64,000 nt of DNA from positions 434,001 to 498,000 of the forward strand of contig JAURWE010000024.1 of the NCBI GenBank assembly GCA_030655075.1, in the 5' to 3' direction. The position numbers and the translations under genes were made by a program. Positions 1 through 7,977 of the stretch are shown here, piece by piece. The notes beneath the pieces are model-generated. The model had not been told where the DNA came from. It was given only the letters and a program-made list of their open reading frames with translations, and did no database searches. Within the stretch, counting starts at the first letter, position 1; every line of letters begins with the position of its first letter. Origin of the DNA: Pararhizobium sp. GTDB taxonomy: Bacteria > Pseudomonadota > Alphaproteobacteria > Rhizobiales > Rhizobiaceae.

Positions 1-780
1 GTCGCCACCGGTGGCGATAGCCGACTTGAACCCGTCGAGAACCGCCGCGCGATCGTCCGGATGAATGCCGAAAAACACATCTCGCCCGCGGATTTCGCCG
101 CTGTCGGGAAGCTTGAACATCCGCCGCATGGCAGTGTTGCCGGCCACGGTTCCCGTCTTGATATCCCAGGTCCAACTGCCGACATTGGCGGCATCGAGCG
201 CCATGGCGTGGCGCTGCTCGTTTTTCGAAATCGCCGCAGCCGCCATCGTTCTCTGGCGCGCTTCATCCTTGAGCTTGAACAGCGATGCGGCAAGCTGCGC
301 CAGCCGCGTCAGCTGACGGATCAAGCCCGGCTCCACATCCGTGCGGGGCTTGACATCGAAGACGCAGACCGTGCCGATCGGCTGGCCGTCGACGATGATC
401 GAGGCGCCGGCATAAAACCGCAGGAAGGGGGCAGCGATGACGCGCGGCTGATTGGCGAACCGCACATCGAGCATCGCGTCCGGCACCACAAGAACCGCGT
501 CATCCGACTGCGCCAGAGTGTGGACGCAGAAGGAATCGGTCGAGGGCGCGCTGCGCTCGTCGGTGCCGCGCGCGGCCTGAAACCACTGCCGGCTGCGGTC
601 AACGAGCGTGACGAGCGACACGGGAACGCCGAACATATCGGCCGCCATATCGACGATGGAATCGAAATCGGGATCGGCCAGGCTCATCAGCGGCACCATG
701 GAATGCAGGACGCTCAACCGTTCTTGCGAAAGCAGTTGATCTTCGACATTCCCTGGCAAACTCGAAGAAACCTCGTCCAT
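1..780 (-). CDS. sensor protein with GAF and PAS domains, N-terminal part (probable histidine kinase, runs off the left edge)
   Basis: The reading frame is open from an ATG at 780 to the window edge (260 codons) and begins MDEVSSSLPGN. Residues about 25-165 look like a GAF domain (signatures VSLVTLVDRSRQWF, DSFCVHTL and the family-typical IGTVCVFD), and residues about 185-260 look like a PAS domain (NVGSWTWDIKTG, HPDDRAAVLDGF). No membrane segment is visible, so it is probably cytoplasmic. GAF-PAS proteins of this kind beside ecfG in rhizobia usually end in an HWE or HisKA_2 kinase module, but that end is outside the window, so kinase activity is inferred. It lies downstream of ecfG on the same strand after a 145-bp gap. 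No EcfG-type promoter was found in front of it. Confidence 0.75.
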   Translation of the reverse strand, partial: MDEVSSSLPGNVEDQLLSQERLSVLHSMVPLMSLADPDFDSIVDMAADMFGVPVSLVTLVDRSRQWFQAARGTDERSAPSTDSFCVHTLAQSDDAVLVVPDAMLDVRFANQPRVIAAPFLRFYAGASIIVDGQPIGTVCVFDVKPRTDVEPGLIRQLTRLAQLAASLFKLKDEARQRTMAAAAISKNEQRHAMALDAANVGSWTWDIKTGTVAGNTAMRRMFKLPDSGEIRGRDVFFGIHPDDRAAVLDGFKSAIATGGD

Positions 781-925
781 GAAACAAGCACCCCGGCGAG
801 GGCGTTTGACCGGTTTCCACCCGGACAGGCCGCCCCCGCATATTTCAGTTACGGCATATGTACCGCACCATTTTCAAATTTCAGGTGCCGAAGGACGTGA
901 TGCCGGATTTTATTTTGGCGGTGGT

Positions 926-1492
926 TTATGAGGCAAAGGCTCGCGATGTCAAAGGCGCCGACGTGGCATCCGGGCCGTAATCGCTTTCCCCAGTAACCTG
1001 AAGAATTTCCTGCAGGCGGACACGGGCGCGATTGACGCGGCTCTTGATGGTGCCGAGCGCGCAGCCGCAGATTTCAGCCGCCTCTTCGTAGGAAAAGCCC
1101 GAAGCGCCGATCAGGATGATCGCTTCGCGCTGGTCGGGCGGCAGCGTGTCGAGCGCCTTGCGGAAATCCTGCAGGTCGAGCGAACCGTATTGCGACGGGT
1201 GCTGCGCCAGCGAATCGGTGAAATAGCCCTCGCTGTCCTGCACTTCACGGCCACGCTTGCGCATCTGGCTGTATAGCTCGTTGCGCAGGATAGTGAACAG
1301 CCAGGCCTTCATGTTCGTGCCCATCTCAAAGCTTTCCTGCTTTGCCCAGGCCTTCATGATCGTGTCCTGCACAAGATCGTCCGCACGGTCATGCCTGCCG
1401 ATCAGCGACATGGCAAAGGCGCGCAGGCTCGGAAGAGTGGCCAGCAGTTCGCGCTTGAAGTCCGGTGCTTGCTTTTCCTTTTCCATGCTCAA
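926..1492 (-). CDS. ecfG: EcfG-family RNA polymerase sigma factor (general stress response)
   Basis: This 188-aa ECF sigma factor of the EcfG (RpoE2/SigT) group directs RNA polymerase to general stress promoters (GGAAC-N16/17-CGTT) in Alphaproteobacteria. Region 2 spans about residues 15-85 (RADDLVQDTIMKAW, MKAWLFTILRNELYS) and region 4 about 110-170 (LPPDQREAIILIGASGFSYE, then an HTH with CALGTIKSRVNRAR). The start codon overlaps the nepR stop by 4 bp (ATGA), which means co-transcription and translational coupling with its anti-sigma factor. In the known partner switch, NepR holds EcfG inactive until phosphorylated PhyR titrates NepR. Length and motifs are ordinary for the family. Confidence 0.96.
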   Translation of the reverse strand: MSMEKEKQAPDFKRELLATLPSLRAFAMSLIGRHDRADDLVQDTIMKAWAKQESFEMGTNMKAWLFTILRNELYSQMRKRGREVQDSEGYFTDSLAQHPSQYGSLDLQDFRKALDTLPPDQREAIILIGASGFSYEEAAEICGCALGTIKSRVNRARVRLQEILQVTGESDYGPDATSAPLTSRAFAS

Positions 1493-1692
1493 CCTCGATC
1501 CAGAGCCGCTTGCGCAGTCTGCTGCTGCTCGACGGCATCCAGTTTTTCAAGGAGGCTCAGAAAGCGATCCGGGATCGCTTCTTCCTGCACGGACAGGTAC
1601 AGGGCACGCAATTTGCTGGCAATCTGCGCGTTGGCATCGTCGGCACCTGCGGGTTTGCCCCGGCTGCGGCCCGCATTAAGCGTATCGGTCAT
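1489..1692 (-). CDS. nepR: NepR anti-sigma factor
   Basis: This 67-aa protein carries the NepR core, LRALYLSVQEEAIPDRFLSLLEKLD (key residues: LRALY and the PDRF-x-L-L-x-x-L-D block). Family members bind EcfG in unstressed cells and are captured by phosphorylated PhyR. The N-terminal 25 residues are polar and probably disordered, as in homologues. The gene is first in a nepR-ecfG operon, transcribed divergently from phyR, and overlaps ecfG by 4 bp. A candidate EcfG-type promoter (1731-1755) lies just upstream, implying autoregulation. Confidence 0.93.
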   Translation of the reverse strand: MTDTLNAGRSRGKPAGADDANAQIASKLRALYLSVQEEAIPDRFLSLLEKLDAVEQQQTAQAALDRG

Positions 1693-1730
1693 AAATTTTT
1701 GTCACTTTCGGGTGGTGGCTTCCGGCAGAT

Positions 1731-1755
1731 AATGCCTGAGTGAAAAAAAGGTTCC
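1731..1755 (-). promoter_or_regulatory. candidate EcfG-type promoter for nepR-ecfG
   Basis: Read on the minus strand, GGAAC (1755-1751) is followed after 16 nt by CATT (1734-1731), one base from the EcfG -10 consensus CGTT. Its -35 box lies back to back with the phyR -35 box (GTTCC-N6-GGAAC, 1751-1766). The mismatch in the -10 makes this less certain than the phyR promoter. Confidence 0.55.
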
Positions 1756-1761
1756 AGTGGC

Positions 1762-1786
1762 GGAACTTTTTTTTGCAAGAGGCGTT
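1762..1786 (+). promoter_or_regulatory. EcfG-type promoter of phyR
   Basis: GGAAC at 1762-1766 and CGTT at 1783-1786 are separated by exactly 16 nt, a perfect match to the EcfG/RpoE2 consensus. They lie 50 bp upstream of the phyR start at 1836. This predicts positive feedback of EcfG on its own anti-anti-sigma factor. Confidence 0.88.
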
Positions 1787-1835
1787 TCCGATGCTGCAAT
1801 GGCCTTTCATGAGGTCACATTCGAGGGAGCACTAC

Positions 1836-2630
1836 ATGTCACTTTCCACCCGGATCGCCCCATATCTGCCCTATCTGCGCCGCTACTCCCGCGCACTGAC
1901 AGGATCGCAGACATCGGGTGATGCCTATGTTGCCGCCGTTCTTGAAGCCATCATCGCGGATGTGACGATCTTCCCGGACACCGACAACGACCGCGTGGCG
2001 CTTTTCCGTCTTTTCACCCGCATGTTCGGCTCCTCATCAGTGGCTATCCCCGAGCCGGTGTCGCCCTTTGCCTGGGAGCAACGCGCTTCGGTCAATCTCG
2101 CGGCCGTTTCGCCCATGGCCCGCCAGGCTTTCCTTCTGGTGTCCGTCGAAGGCTTTCGGCCGGAGGAAGCAGCCGATGTTCTCGGCGTCGATGTGAAGGG
2201 AATTCGGTCGTTCCTTGATCTGGCTTCGCAGGAAATCTCTCGCCAGGTCGCGACAGACATCATGATCATCGAAGACGAGCCGCTGATCGCCATCGATATC
2301 GAGCAGATGGTCGAAAGCCTTGGCCACCGCGTGACAGGCATCGCGCGCACCCGCGACGAGGCCATCGCGCTCTACAATGCGACGCAGCCGAGCATGGTGC
2401 TGGCCGACATCCAGCTTGCCGATGGCAGCTCTGGCATCGATGCGGTCAACGACATCCTGAAGACCAGCGCCATCCCGGTGATCTTCATCACGGCCTTCCC
2501 GGAGCGGCTGTTGACGGGCGAACGGCCGGAGCCGACCTTCCTGGTGACCAAACCCTTCAACCCCGACATGGTCAAGGCGCTGATCAGCCAGGCGCTGTTC
2601 TTCAACGAGACGACCAAGGTTGCGGCCTGA
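1836..2630 (+). CDS. phyR: PhyR response regulator (anti-anti-sigma factor of the general stress response)
   Basis: This is a 264-aa two-domain protein. Residues about 1-130 are a sigma-factor-like domain (LPYLRRYSRALTGSQ; MARQAFLLVSVEGFRPEEAA) and residues about 140-260 a receiver domain (IMIIEDEPLIAIDIE, acceptor Asp near residue 191 in VLADIQLADG, and the T/K switch in VTKPFNPD). On phosphorylation the sigma-like domain is exposed and binds NepR, freeing EcfG. An upstream in-frame codon at 1740 is rejected as the start: the ATG at 1836 follows GAGGGAG by 7 bp and gives the usual family N-terminus (MSLSTRIAPYLP). It is divergent from nepR-ecfG, has a perfect EcfG-type promoter and is followed by a strong terminator. 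Confidence 0.95.
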   Translation: MSLSTRIAPYLPYLRRYSRALTGSQTSGDAYVAAVLEAIIADVTIFPDTDNDRVALFRLFTRMFGSSSVAIPEPVSPFAWEQRASVNLAAVSPMARQAFLLVSVEGFRPEEAADVLGVDVKGIRSFLDLASQEISRQVATDIMIIEDEPLIAIDIEQMVESLGHRVTGIARTRDEAIALYNATQPSMVLADIQLADGSSGIDAVNDILKTSAIPVIFITAFPERLLTGERPEPTFLVTKPFNPDMVKALISQALFFNETTKVAA

Positions 2631-2654
2631 TCAAGGCGCGAACCAGATCGAACG

Positions 2655-2684
2655 AAAAAGCCGGACACGTTGTCCGGCTTTTTT
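2655..2684 (+). terminator. Rho-independent terminator of phyR
   Basis: A 13-bp perfect stem (2655-2667 with 2671-2683, core AAGCCGGACA) with a 3-nt loop ends in a T run, 25 bp after the phyR stop. Confidence 0.92.
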
Positions 2685-2730
2685 ATTGCCGCGACCGGCC
2701 GTTTTGCACGCTCATCACCGATTAAAACCG

Positions 2731-2755
2731 GGAACTTAGCACCTCTAGCAGCGTT
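2731..2755 (+). promoter_or_regulatory. EcfG-type promoter of the adjacent HWE kinase gene
   Basis: GGAAC (2731-2735) and CGTT (2752-2755) are separated by 16 nt, a perfect consensus, with the -10 box 57 bp upstream of the kinase start at 2813. This puts the kinase in the EcfG regulon. Confidence 0.85.
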
Positions 2756-2812
2756 CTAACCGACGCCTGGACAAGGGGGCGTGACGGCAAAAACATCAAA
2801 AGGGCGTACGGC

Positions 2813-3811
2813 GTGAATATGATCGGTCGAACAGAACAGGATCTCGATCTTGGTGAACTGACCGCACTGGCGCTGCTGCGCACCAAGGCCTGTCTGATCT
2901 ATCAGGACTGCGACCTCAACATTCTCGCCATCCGCAATCTTCCTGAGTTCATCGCCCTTCCCCATGACCGGCCGGCGACCGACGCCGATATCTTCGGCGC
3001 TCCGGAGGCCACGCGGCTGCTCGACATCAAGACCCGCCTTCTCGACAACGGCCAGTTCCAGGATGTCGAGATCGACGTCCCCGATCATCGCGGCACGCAG
3101 TCGTTCAGGGTGCAGATGGAGCGCTGCGAACAGAACGGCAGCACCGGCATTCTGTCCGTCATCAGCGATATCACCGATGCACGCCACCGGGAACACGTCT
3201 TGAAGACGCTGCTGCGCGAACTCAGCCACCGCTCGAAAAATCTACTCGCCATTATTCAAGGCATCGCCACGCAGACGGCCCGGCAGGCCCAGTCGCTCGA
3301 TGTCTTTCTGACCAAGTTTCGCGGCCGCATCCAGTCGCTGTCGAATTCGCAGGACCTGGTCACCGATTCCAGCTGGCGCGGCGCTTTCCTGTTCGAGCTC
3401 GTCCAGCGCCAGCTCGCGCCCTATTGGCCGGACGGCGAATTCCCCGCGACCCTCAGCGGGATCGACGCTCATCTGTCGCCCAATGCAGCCCTCCATGTCG
3501 GCCTGGCGTTGCACGAGCTGATCGTCAACTCCGCCTCCCATGGGACACTTGCCCACGGGCTCAACGCCCTGTCGATCACCTGCGCCGAAATCGAGTACCG
3601 CCAGGAAAAGGCGGTGTTGATTTCCTGGGTCGAGCAGCGCCCCGTATCGGCGCCCGGCCGGGACATGGATTACCAGACCTTTGCCCGCACGGTGCTTGAG
3701 CGCGTCGTGCCGATCGCCATCAACGGCCAGGCGCTCTATCTGACCGAAGCGGCGACCATCGAATATCACCTGACCGTGCCGGAGCGCGAATTCGAAATCC
3801 TGAAACACTGA
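2813..3811 (+). CDS. soluble HWE-family sensor histidine kinase, probable input to PhyR
   Basis: This 332-aa kinase has no membrane segment. Residues about 20-125 form a PAS-like input domain ending in SVISDITDARHRE. The phosphoacceptor His139 lies in LLRELSHRSKNLLAIIQG, the HWE/HisKA_2 dimerisation box. The N-box is HELIVNSASHG, and the W-x-E motif of HWE kinases is present as ISWVEQ. HWE kinases commonly phosphorylate PhyR-type regulators. Position beside phyR and a consensus EcfG promoter support that role, but the partner is inferred. Start: GTG at 2813 is 8 bp after AAAAGGG; an ATG at 2819 is the alternative. The C-terminal glycine-rich ATP-lid is poorly conserved. Confidence 0.85.
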   Translation: MNMIGRTEQDLDLGELTALALLRTKACLIYQDCDLNILAIRNLPEFIALPHDRPATDADIFGAPEATRLLDIKTRLLDNGQFQDVEIDVPDHRGTQSFRVQMERCEQNGSTGILSVISDITDARHREHVLKTLLRELSHRSKNLLAIIQGIATQTARQAQSLDVFLTKFRGRIQSLSNSQDLVTDSSWRGAFLFELVQRQLAPYWPDGEFPATLSGIDAHLSPNAALHVGLALHELIVNSASHGTLAHGLNALSITCAEIEYRQEKAVLISWVEQRPVSAPGRDMDYQTFARTVLERVVPIAINGQALYLTEAATIEYHLTVPEREFEILKH

Positions 3812-3867
3812 GAGCTGCCGCGGGTATCCGTGTTCGAACCGGCGCGAAAAAAGGTGCGAAAAAGGAA

Positions 3868-3896
3868 CAGCCAGTGTCCGGGGGAGACACTGGCTG
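3868..3896 (-). terminator. terminator between convergent kinase genes
   Basis: An 11-bp perfect stem (CAGCCAGTGTC, 3868-3878 with 3886-3896) has a 7-nt loop. On the minus strand it is followed by a T-rich run (complement of 3851-3867), so it can terminate the polyol operon whose last gene ends at 4073. The rest of 3812-4072 shows no gene. Confidence 0.6.
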
Positions 3897-4072
3897 GAAA
3901 CCACTCACCGAGGGGGCTGTGAGTTGGTGGTCCGGCGACTTTGGGGGTGCGCATTGGGGGCGATGGGCACCGTCGACCGGATAGAACAAAAACGCAGGTA
4001 TCCGGATAAGGTTCCCGGCCCGATAAAGTTTTTTCAGAGAATATTTCAGACGTGAACAAGCGCGCCAGCGGC

Positions 4073-5659
4073 CTATTCGACGGCGTCGAGTTCCGCTCGC
4101 TGGCGCTGCATCAGCAGCATGCGGCGATAGTCCCGGTCATACCCCGCCCGCTTCGACGCGTCGGGAACGGTTTCCTGTCCGCCTGGGTACATGCCAGCCC
4201 CGGCCGCACCGGTATCGGCATAGAGCCCCCCGGCAACGGCCGCCACCATGGCTGTTCCCAGAAGCACCGCGTCGCCGGTGTTGGGGACGATGACCTTGCA
4301 GCCGGTAACGTCGCGGTAGAGTTCCATCAGCAGTGGGTTTTTCACATGGCCGCCGGTGATGTGCAGCGTGTCGAGATCGTAGCCCTGCTCGCGCATCATT
4401 TCAAGGATATGGCGAATGCCGAGCGCGATGCCGACACAGGTGCGCCAGTACAGGCGGCAGAGACCGTCGAAGGAATCGTCCAGCGTCAGCCCGCTGATGA
4501 CCCCGAGCGCATGCGGATCGGCAAGCGGCGAACGGTTGCCGTGAAAATCGGGCAGCACGTGCAGACGGTCGGCGAAGGCATCACCCTCGTCCTGCCGCAA
4601 GGCGCTGACGCGTTCGGCAATCCGGCCATGGATGGCGCTGTCGGGCTCGCCACCGGCACCGTGGATCCGAACGATATGGTCGAGCAGCGCACCGGTGGCG
4701 GACTGGCCGCCCTCGATCAGCCACATGCCCGGCAAGACTGCCTCGAAATAGGGTCCCCACATGCCGAAACCGCGCTTCATTTCGCTGGAAAAGGCGACGA
4801 TGCAGCTGGAGGTGCCGGCAATAAGCGCCAATTGCCGTTCGAGCTTCTCCGGTTGCCCGGCAAAACTGCCGAGAACGCCGAGCGCGCCCGCATAGGCATC
4901 AATCAGCCCGGTGCCGACCTGGCAGCCGGTGTCGAGCCCGAGATCGGCAGCGGCTTCGGCCGTCAGGTGACCGACCGAGGTGCCGACCGGACTGGTCGTT
5001 TCCGGCAGGCCGCCGCGCTCGCGCAGATCGGTAAGGCCAATTGCATTCAGAAATCCGTCCTGCCAGCCGCTTTTTTCATGGGCCAGGAAATTCCACTTGG
5101 CCGTCAGCGTGCAGCGCGAGCGGTCGAGCGAGCCGGTCGAGCGCCAGGTCATGAAATCGGCGAGATCGAAGAAATAGCCGGCCTTTTTCCACTGCTCCGG
5201 AAGATTGCGCTTCAGCCACATCAGCTTCGGCATTTCCATTTCCGGCGACATGACGCGACCGGAAAAATCGAGCACCGGATCCTTCGTCTGCGTGCAGAAA
5301 TCGGCTTCTTTCAGCGCCCGGTGATCGAGCCAGACGATCGTGTCCCAGCGCGCCTCGCCCGACTTTGAAACCGAGAGTGGCTGTCCCTGCTGGTCGCGCA
5401 CAACCAGCGAGCAAGTGGCATCGAAGGCAATGGCCGCAATGTCGGAGGAGGCAATCCCCGCCTTGTCGCGCGCGGCCTTGACCGACGTGCAGACGGCGCG
5501 CCAGATATCTTCGGAATCATGTTCGGCATGGTTGTCATGCGGCCGGTTCATGGCGATCGGCTGATCGGCCCGTGCCAGCATCCTGCCGTGCCTGTCGAAC
5601 AGCCCGGCCCGGGCACTGCCCGTTCCGATATCAACCGCAACGACCACATTTCGCATCAA
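4073..5659 (-). CDS. FGGY-family pentulose kinase (D-ribulokinase/xylulokinase-like)
   Basis: This 528-aa sugar kinase of the FGGY fold phosphorylates a ketose with ATP. The phosphate-1 motif VAVDIGTGSARAG is at residues about 7-19. WDTIVWLDHRA and the second-half adenosine-binding segment LHITGGHVKNPLLMELYRDV (about residue 430) are also typical. The long variant with FDATCSLV fits the ribulo-/ribitol-kinase branch better than classic XylB. It is the last gene of the polyol operon and overlaps the HAD gene by 4 bp. Ketoses made by the upstream dehydrogenases (D-fructose from mannitol or sorbitol, or pentuloses from pentitols) would be its substrates. Exact sugar specificity cannot be read from sequence. 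Confidence 0.85.
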   Translation of the reverse strand: MMRNVVVAVDIGTGSARAGLFDRHGRMLARADQPIAMNRPHDNHAEHDSEDIWRAVCTSVKAARDKAGIASSDIAAIAFDATCSLVVRDQQGQPLSVSKSGEARWDTIVWLDHRALKEADFCTQTKDPVLDFSGRVMSPEMEMPKLMWLKRNLPEQWKKAGYFFDLADFMTWRSTGSLDRSRCTLTAKWNFLAHEKSGWQDGFLNAIGLTDLRERGGLPETTSPVGTSVGHLTAEAAADLGLDTGCQVGTGLIDAYAGALGVLGSFAGQPEKLERQLALIAGTSSCIVAFSSEMKRGFGMWGPYFEAVLPGMWLIEGGQSATGALLDHIVRIHGAGGEPDSAIHGRIAERVSALRQDEGDAFADRLHVLPDFHGNRSPLADPHALGVISGLTLDDSFDGLCRLYWRTCVGIALGIRHILEMMREQGYDLDTLHITGGHVKNPLLMELYRDVTGCKVIVPNTGDAVLLGTAMVAAVAGGLYADTGAAGAGMYPGGQETVPDASKRAGYDRDYRRMLLMQRQRAELDAVE

Positions 5660-6351
5660 AAGGTTTTCCCGCCCGCATTTTCTTTGGCGACAAACTGTAT
5701 CAATTCGCGCATGTCGTCAAACAGCAGATCGGGCTTCAGCTCAGAAAGCCGCTCGATATGGCGCGGGTTTCGCGCATGCGAGGCACCGGCAAAGGCAAAG
5801 ACCCGCATTCCCGCAGCCTTGGCCGCCGCAACCCCGGCCGGACTGTCTTCGATGACCACGCAGTTCTCCGCCGGCGTCTGCATCATCTGCGCTGCATGCA
5901 GGAAAAGGTCCGGTGCCGGCTTGCCGCGCGACACCATCGAGGCGCTGAAAATATTTGGCTCCAGCCGGTCGATCAGCCCCGTCAGGCTGAGAGAAAGCCG
6001 GATGCGCTCAAGCTGGCTCGACGACGCCACGCAGCGCGGCATCGGCAGCAGATCGAGAATGTCCGAAATCCCCGCAATCGGCTGTAGCTCCGCCCGAAAC
6101 CTGTCGTAAAGCTCGCCGCGCATGTCTTCAAGGAAGACGTCATCGACGGCCAGCCCGTAGTCCACATGCAGGATATCGGAGATCGTTTTCAGGCTCTTGC
6201 CGAGAAAGCGCTCATAGGCCTCCTCGACATCCATCGATACCCCGGCGCGGCCGAGGATCTTGACGAGAACGCCGAGCGAAATCGGCTCGCTGTCGACAAG
6301 CACACCATCGCAATCGAAAATCACCAGCTGCGTCTCGGGTACCGCCGTCAT
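5656..6351 (-). CDS. HAD-superfamily phosphatase (subfamily IA)
   Basis: This 231-aa haloacid-dehalogenase-like hydrolase has motif I FDCDGVLVDSE (nucleophile Asp13, acid Asp15), motif II in CVASSSQ, the KPAPDLF lysine motif and motif IV VVIEDSPAGVAAAKAAGM. The alpha-helical cap between motifs I and II marks subfamily IA, similar to small-sugar-phosphate and phosphoglycolate phosphatases. It sits between mtlK and the FGGY kinase and overlaps the latter by 4 bp, so it likely dephosphorylates a sugar or polyol phosphate from this pathway. Substrate is unproven. Confidence 0.85.
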   Translation of the reverse strand: MTAVPETQLVIFDCDGVLVDSEPISLGVLVKILGRAGVSMDVEEAYERFLGKSLKTISDILHVDYGLAVDDVFLEDMRGELYDRFRAELQPIAGISDILDLLPMPRCVASSSQLERIRLSLSLTGLIDRLEPNIFSASMVSRGKPAPDLFLHAAQMMQTPAENCVVIEDSPAGVAAAKAAGMRVFAFAGASHARNPRHIERLSELKPDLLFDDMRELIQFVAKENAGGKTF

Positions 6352-6396
6352 GTCCGGATCGTCACAGACCTGATGAGAACGCCGGTCACCATCCCC

Positions 6397-7881
6397 TCAT
6401 CCACCCAGCTTGTCGTTCAGATAGAGCGTCAAGGTTTCCCGCGTTCCCTTTTCCCACAGGAGCTTCAGCGCATGGGCAAAACGCCTGGCGAACAGCTCCG
6501 ATTTGGCAACTTCGCCGAAAATATCGGAAAGGGCAAGGAACGCCGACGGATCGTCCTTGGCTTTCAGAGCCGCCGCGTGGAGGCGGTCGGCGCTGGCATC
6601 GTTGAACACGATGTCCTTGCCGCTGTCGGTCTTGCCGGCAAAATACCGGCACCACAGCGCCGACACCAGCGCCAGACCCACCACATCCTCGCCCTGGCGC
6701 AGCCTGTCGGCAGTCGACGGAAGAATGAACTTCGGCTGCCGGTTCGAGCCGTCCTGCGCCAGCCGCGGGATGGTATCGCCGATCTTCGGATTGAACAGCC
6801 GTTTTTCGATCAGCTTGTAATAGTCCTGCAGGTTCGTGTTGGGAACCGGCGGAACGATAGGGATGATTTCGTCCTGCTCCAGCTTGGCCAGAAACGCCTG
6901 GATCAGCGGCTCTTCCATGGCCTCATGCACGAAATGGATATCGAGCAGCGCTGCCGGATAGGCGATCGCCGCATGACCGCCGTTGAGGATGCGGATCTTC
7001 ATGTGTTCGTACGGAGCCACGTCCTCGACGAACTCGACACCGACCGTTTCCAGCGCCGGCCGGCCTGTTGGGAAATTGTCCTCGAGCACCCACTGCTTGA
7101 AGCCTTCGCAGAACACCGGCCAGTTGTCGTCGATGCCGTAATCGGCAGCGGCAATGCCGACCTCGCGCGGGCCGGTGGCCGGGGTGATCCGGTCGACCAT
7201 GCCGTTCGGGAAGGCGACATTGGCGTCGATCCAATCAGCCAATGCGGGATCGAACAAGCGGGCGAGGCCGGAGACGGAGGCATGCGTCACCTCGCCATTG
7301 CCGGGAATATTGTCGCAGGACATGACGGTGAACGGGGCGATGCCCTTGTCCTTGCGCGCCTTGAGGCCGGCGATGATCAGGCCGAACACGGTCTTCGGGT
7401 CAGATGGGTTCTCACTGTCGGCAACGATGGCCGGGTGAGCCGAATCGAACCTGCCCGACGCCGGGTTGATGAAATAGCCGCCTTCGGTGATCGTCAGGGA
7501 GACGATGCGGATGGCCGGATCGGAGAGCTGCGCGATGGTGGCGCTCGCATTGCCGGGCTTCAGGTAATCGATCATCGCGCCGGTGACGCGGGCGGAAGAT
7601 CGATCATTGTCCTGTTCGACCACCGTCGTCAGGTAATCCTGCTCTTCGAGCTTGGCCCGCATCGCCTCGTCGGAGGGCAGCACGCCCGCCCCGATCAGCG
7701 CCCAGTCATGGCCGGCACCGGTGTTGAACAGGTCGTCGAGATAGATCGCCTGATGGGCGCGATGAAAATTGCCGACGCCGAAATGCACGATGCCGGCCTT
7801 CAGGCTCGCACGATCATAGGCCGGAATGGCGGCCGTCGCTTCGATGGCGCCGAGAGTGGCGAGCGAAAGTTTGGTGGTCAT
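6397..7881 (-). CDS. mtlK: mannitol/polyol 2-dehydrogenase (long-chain)
   Basis: This 494-aa polyol-specific long-chain dehydrogenase oxidises D-mannitol (often also D-arabitol or sorbitol) to the ketose with NAD. The nucleotide-binding segment VHFGVGNFHRAHQAIY is at residues about 32-47. ITEGGYFI and the catalytic-region lysine and asparagine in MKIRILNGGHAAIAY are present. The start at 7881 is chosen over an upstream in-frame codon because it has AAAAGGA 8 bp upstream and gives the usual N-terminus MTTKLSLATL. Order smoS-mtlK after the smoEFGK transporter matches the Sinorhizobium and Rhodobacter polyol loci. Confidence 0.92.
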   Translation of the reverse strand: MTTKLSLATLGAIEATAAIPAYDRASLKAGIVHFGVGNFHRAHQAIYLDDLFNTGAGHDWALIGAGVLPSDEAMRAKLEEQDYLTTVVEQDNDRSSARVTGAMIDYLKPGNASATIAQLSDPAIRIVSLTITEGGYFINPASGRFDSAHPAIVADSENPSDPKTVFGLIIAGLKARKDKGIAPFTVMSCDNIPGNGEVTHASVSGLARLFDPALADWIDANVAFPNGMVDRITPATGPREVGIAAADYGIDDNWPVFCEGFKQWVLEDNFPTGRPALETVGVEFVEDVAPYEHMKIRILNGGHAAIAYPAALLDIHFVHEAMEEPLIQAFLAKLEQDEIIPIVPPVPNTNLQDYYKLIEKRLFNPKIGDTIPRLAQDGSNRQPKFILPSTADRLRQGEDVVGLALVSALWCRYFAGKTDSGKDIVFNDASADRLHAAALKAKDDPSAFLALSDIFGEVAKSELFARRFAHALKLLWEKGTRETLTLYLNDKLGG

Positions 7882-7977
7882 CGCAGTGTCCTTTTCACGC
7901 GGAGAGCCGGGCTCCGGCATCAGATGTTCAGGCCGGACCCGCCGCGAACACCGCAGGCGCCGTCCAGTCTGCCGGGC

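Noticed and set aside
61..900. Long plus-strand open frame at the left edge
   Set aside because: It is the antisense of the GAF-PAS gene; its composition (Arg/His/Gly-rich) lacks domains, while the minus frame has clear GAF and PAS signatures.
4052..5368. 438-codon plus-strand frame
   Set aside because: Antisense to the FGGY kinase, whose motifs are unambiguous on the minus strand. Long antisense frames are common in this GC-rich DNA.
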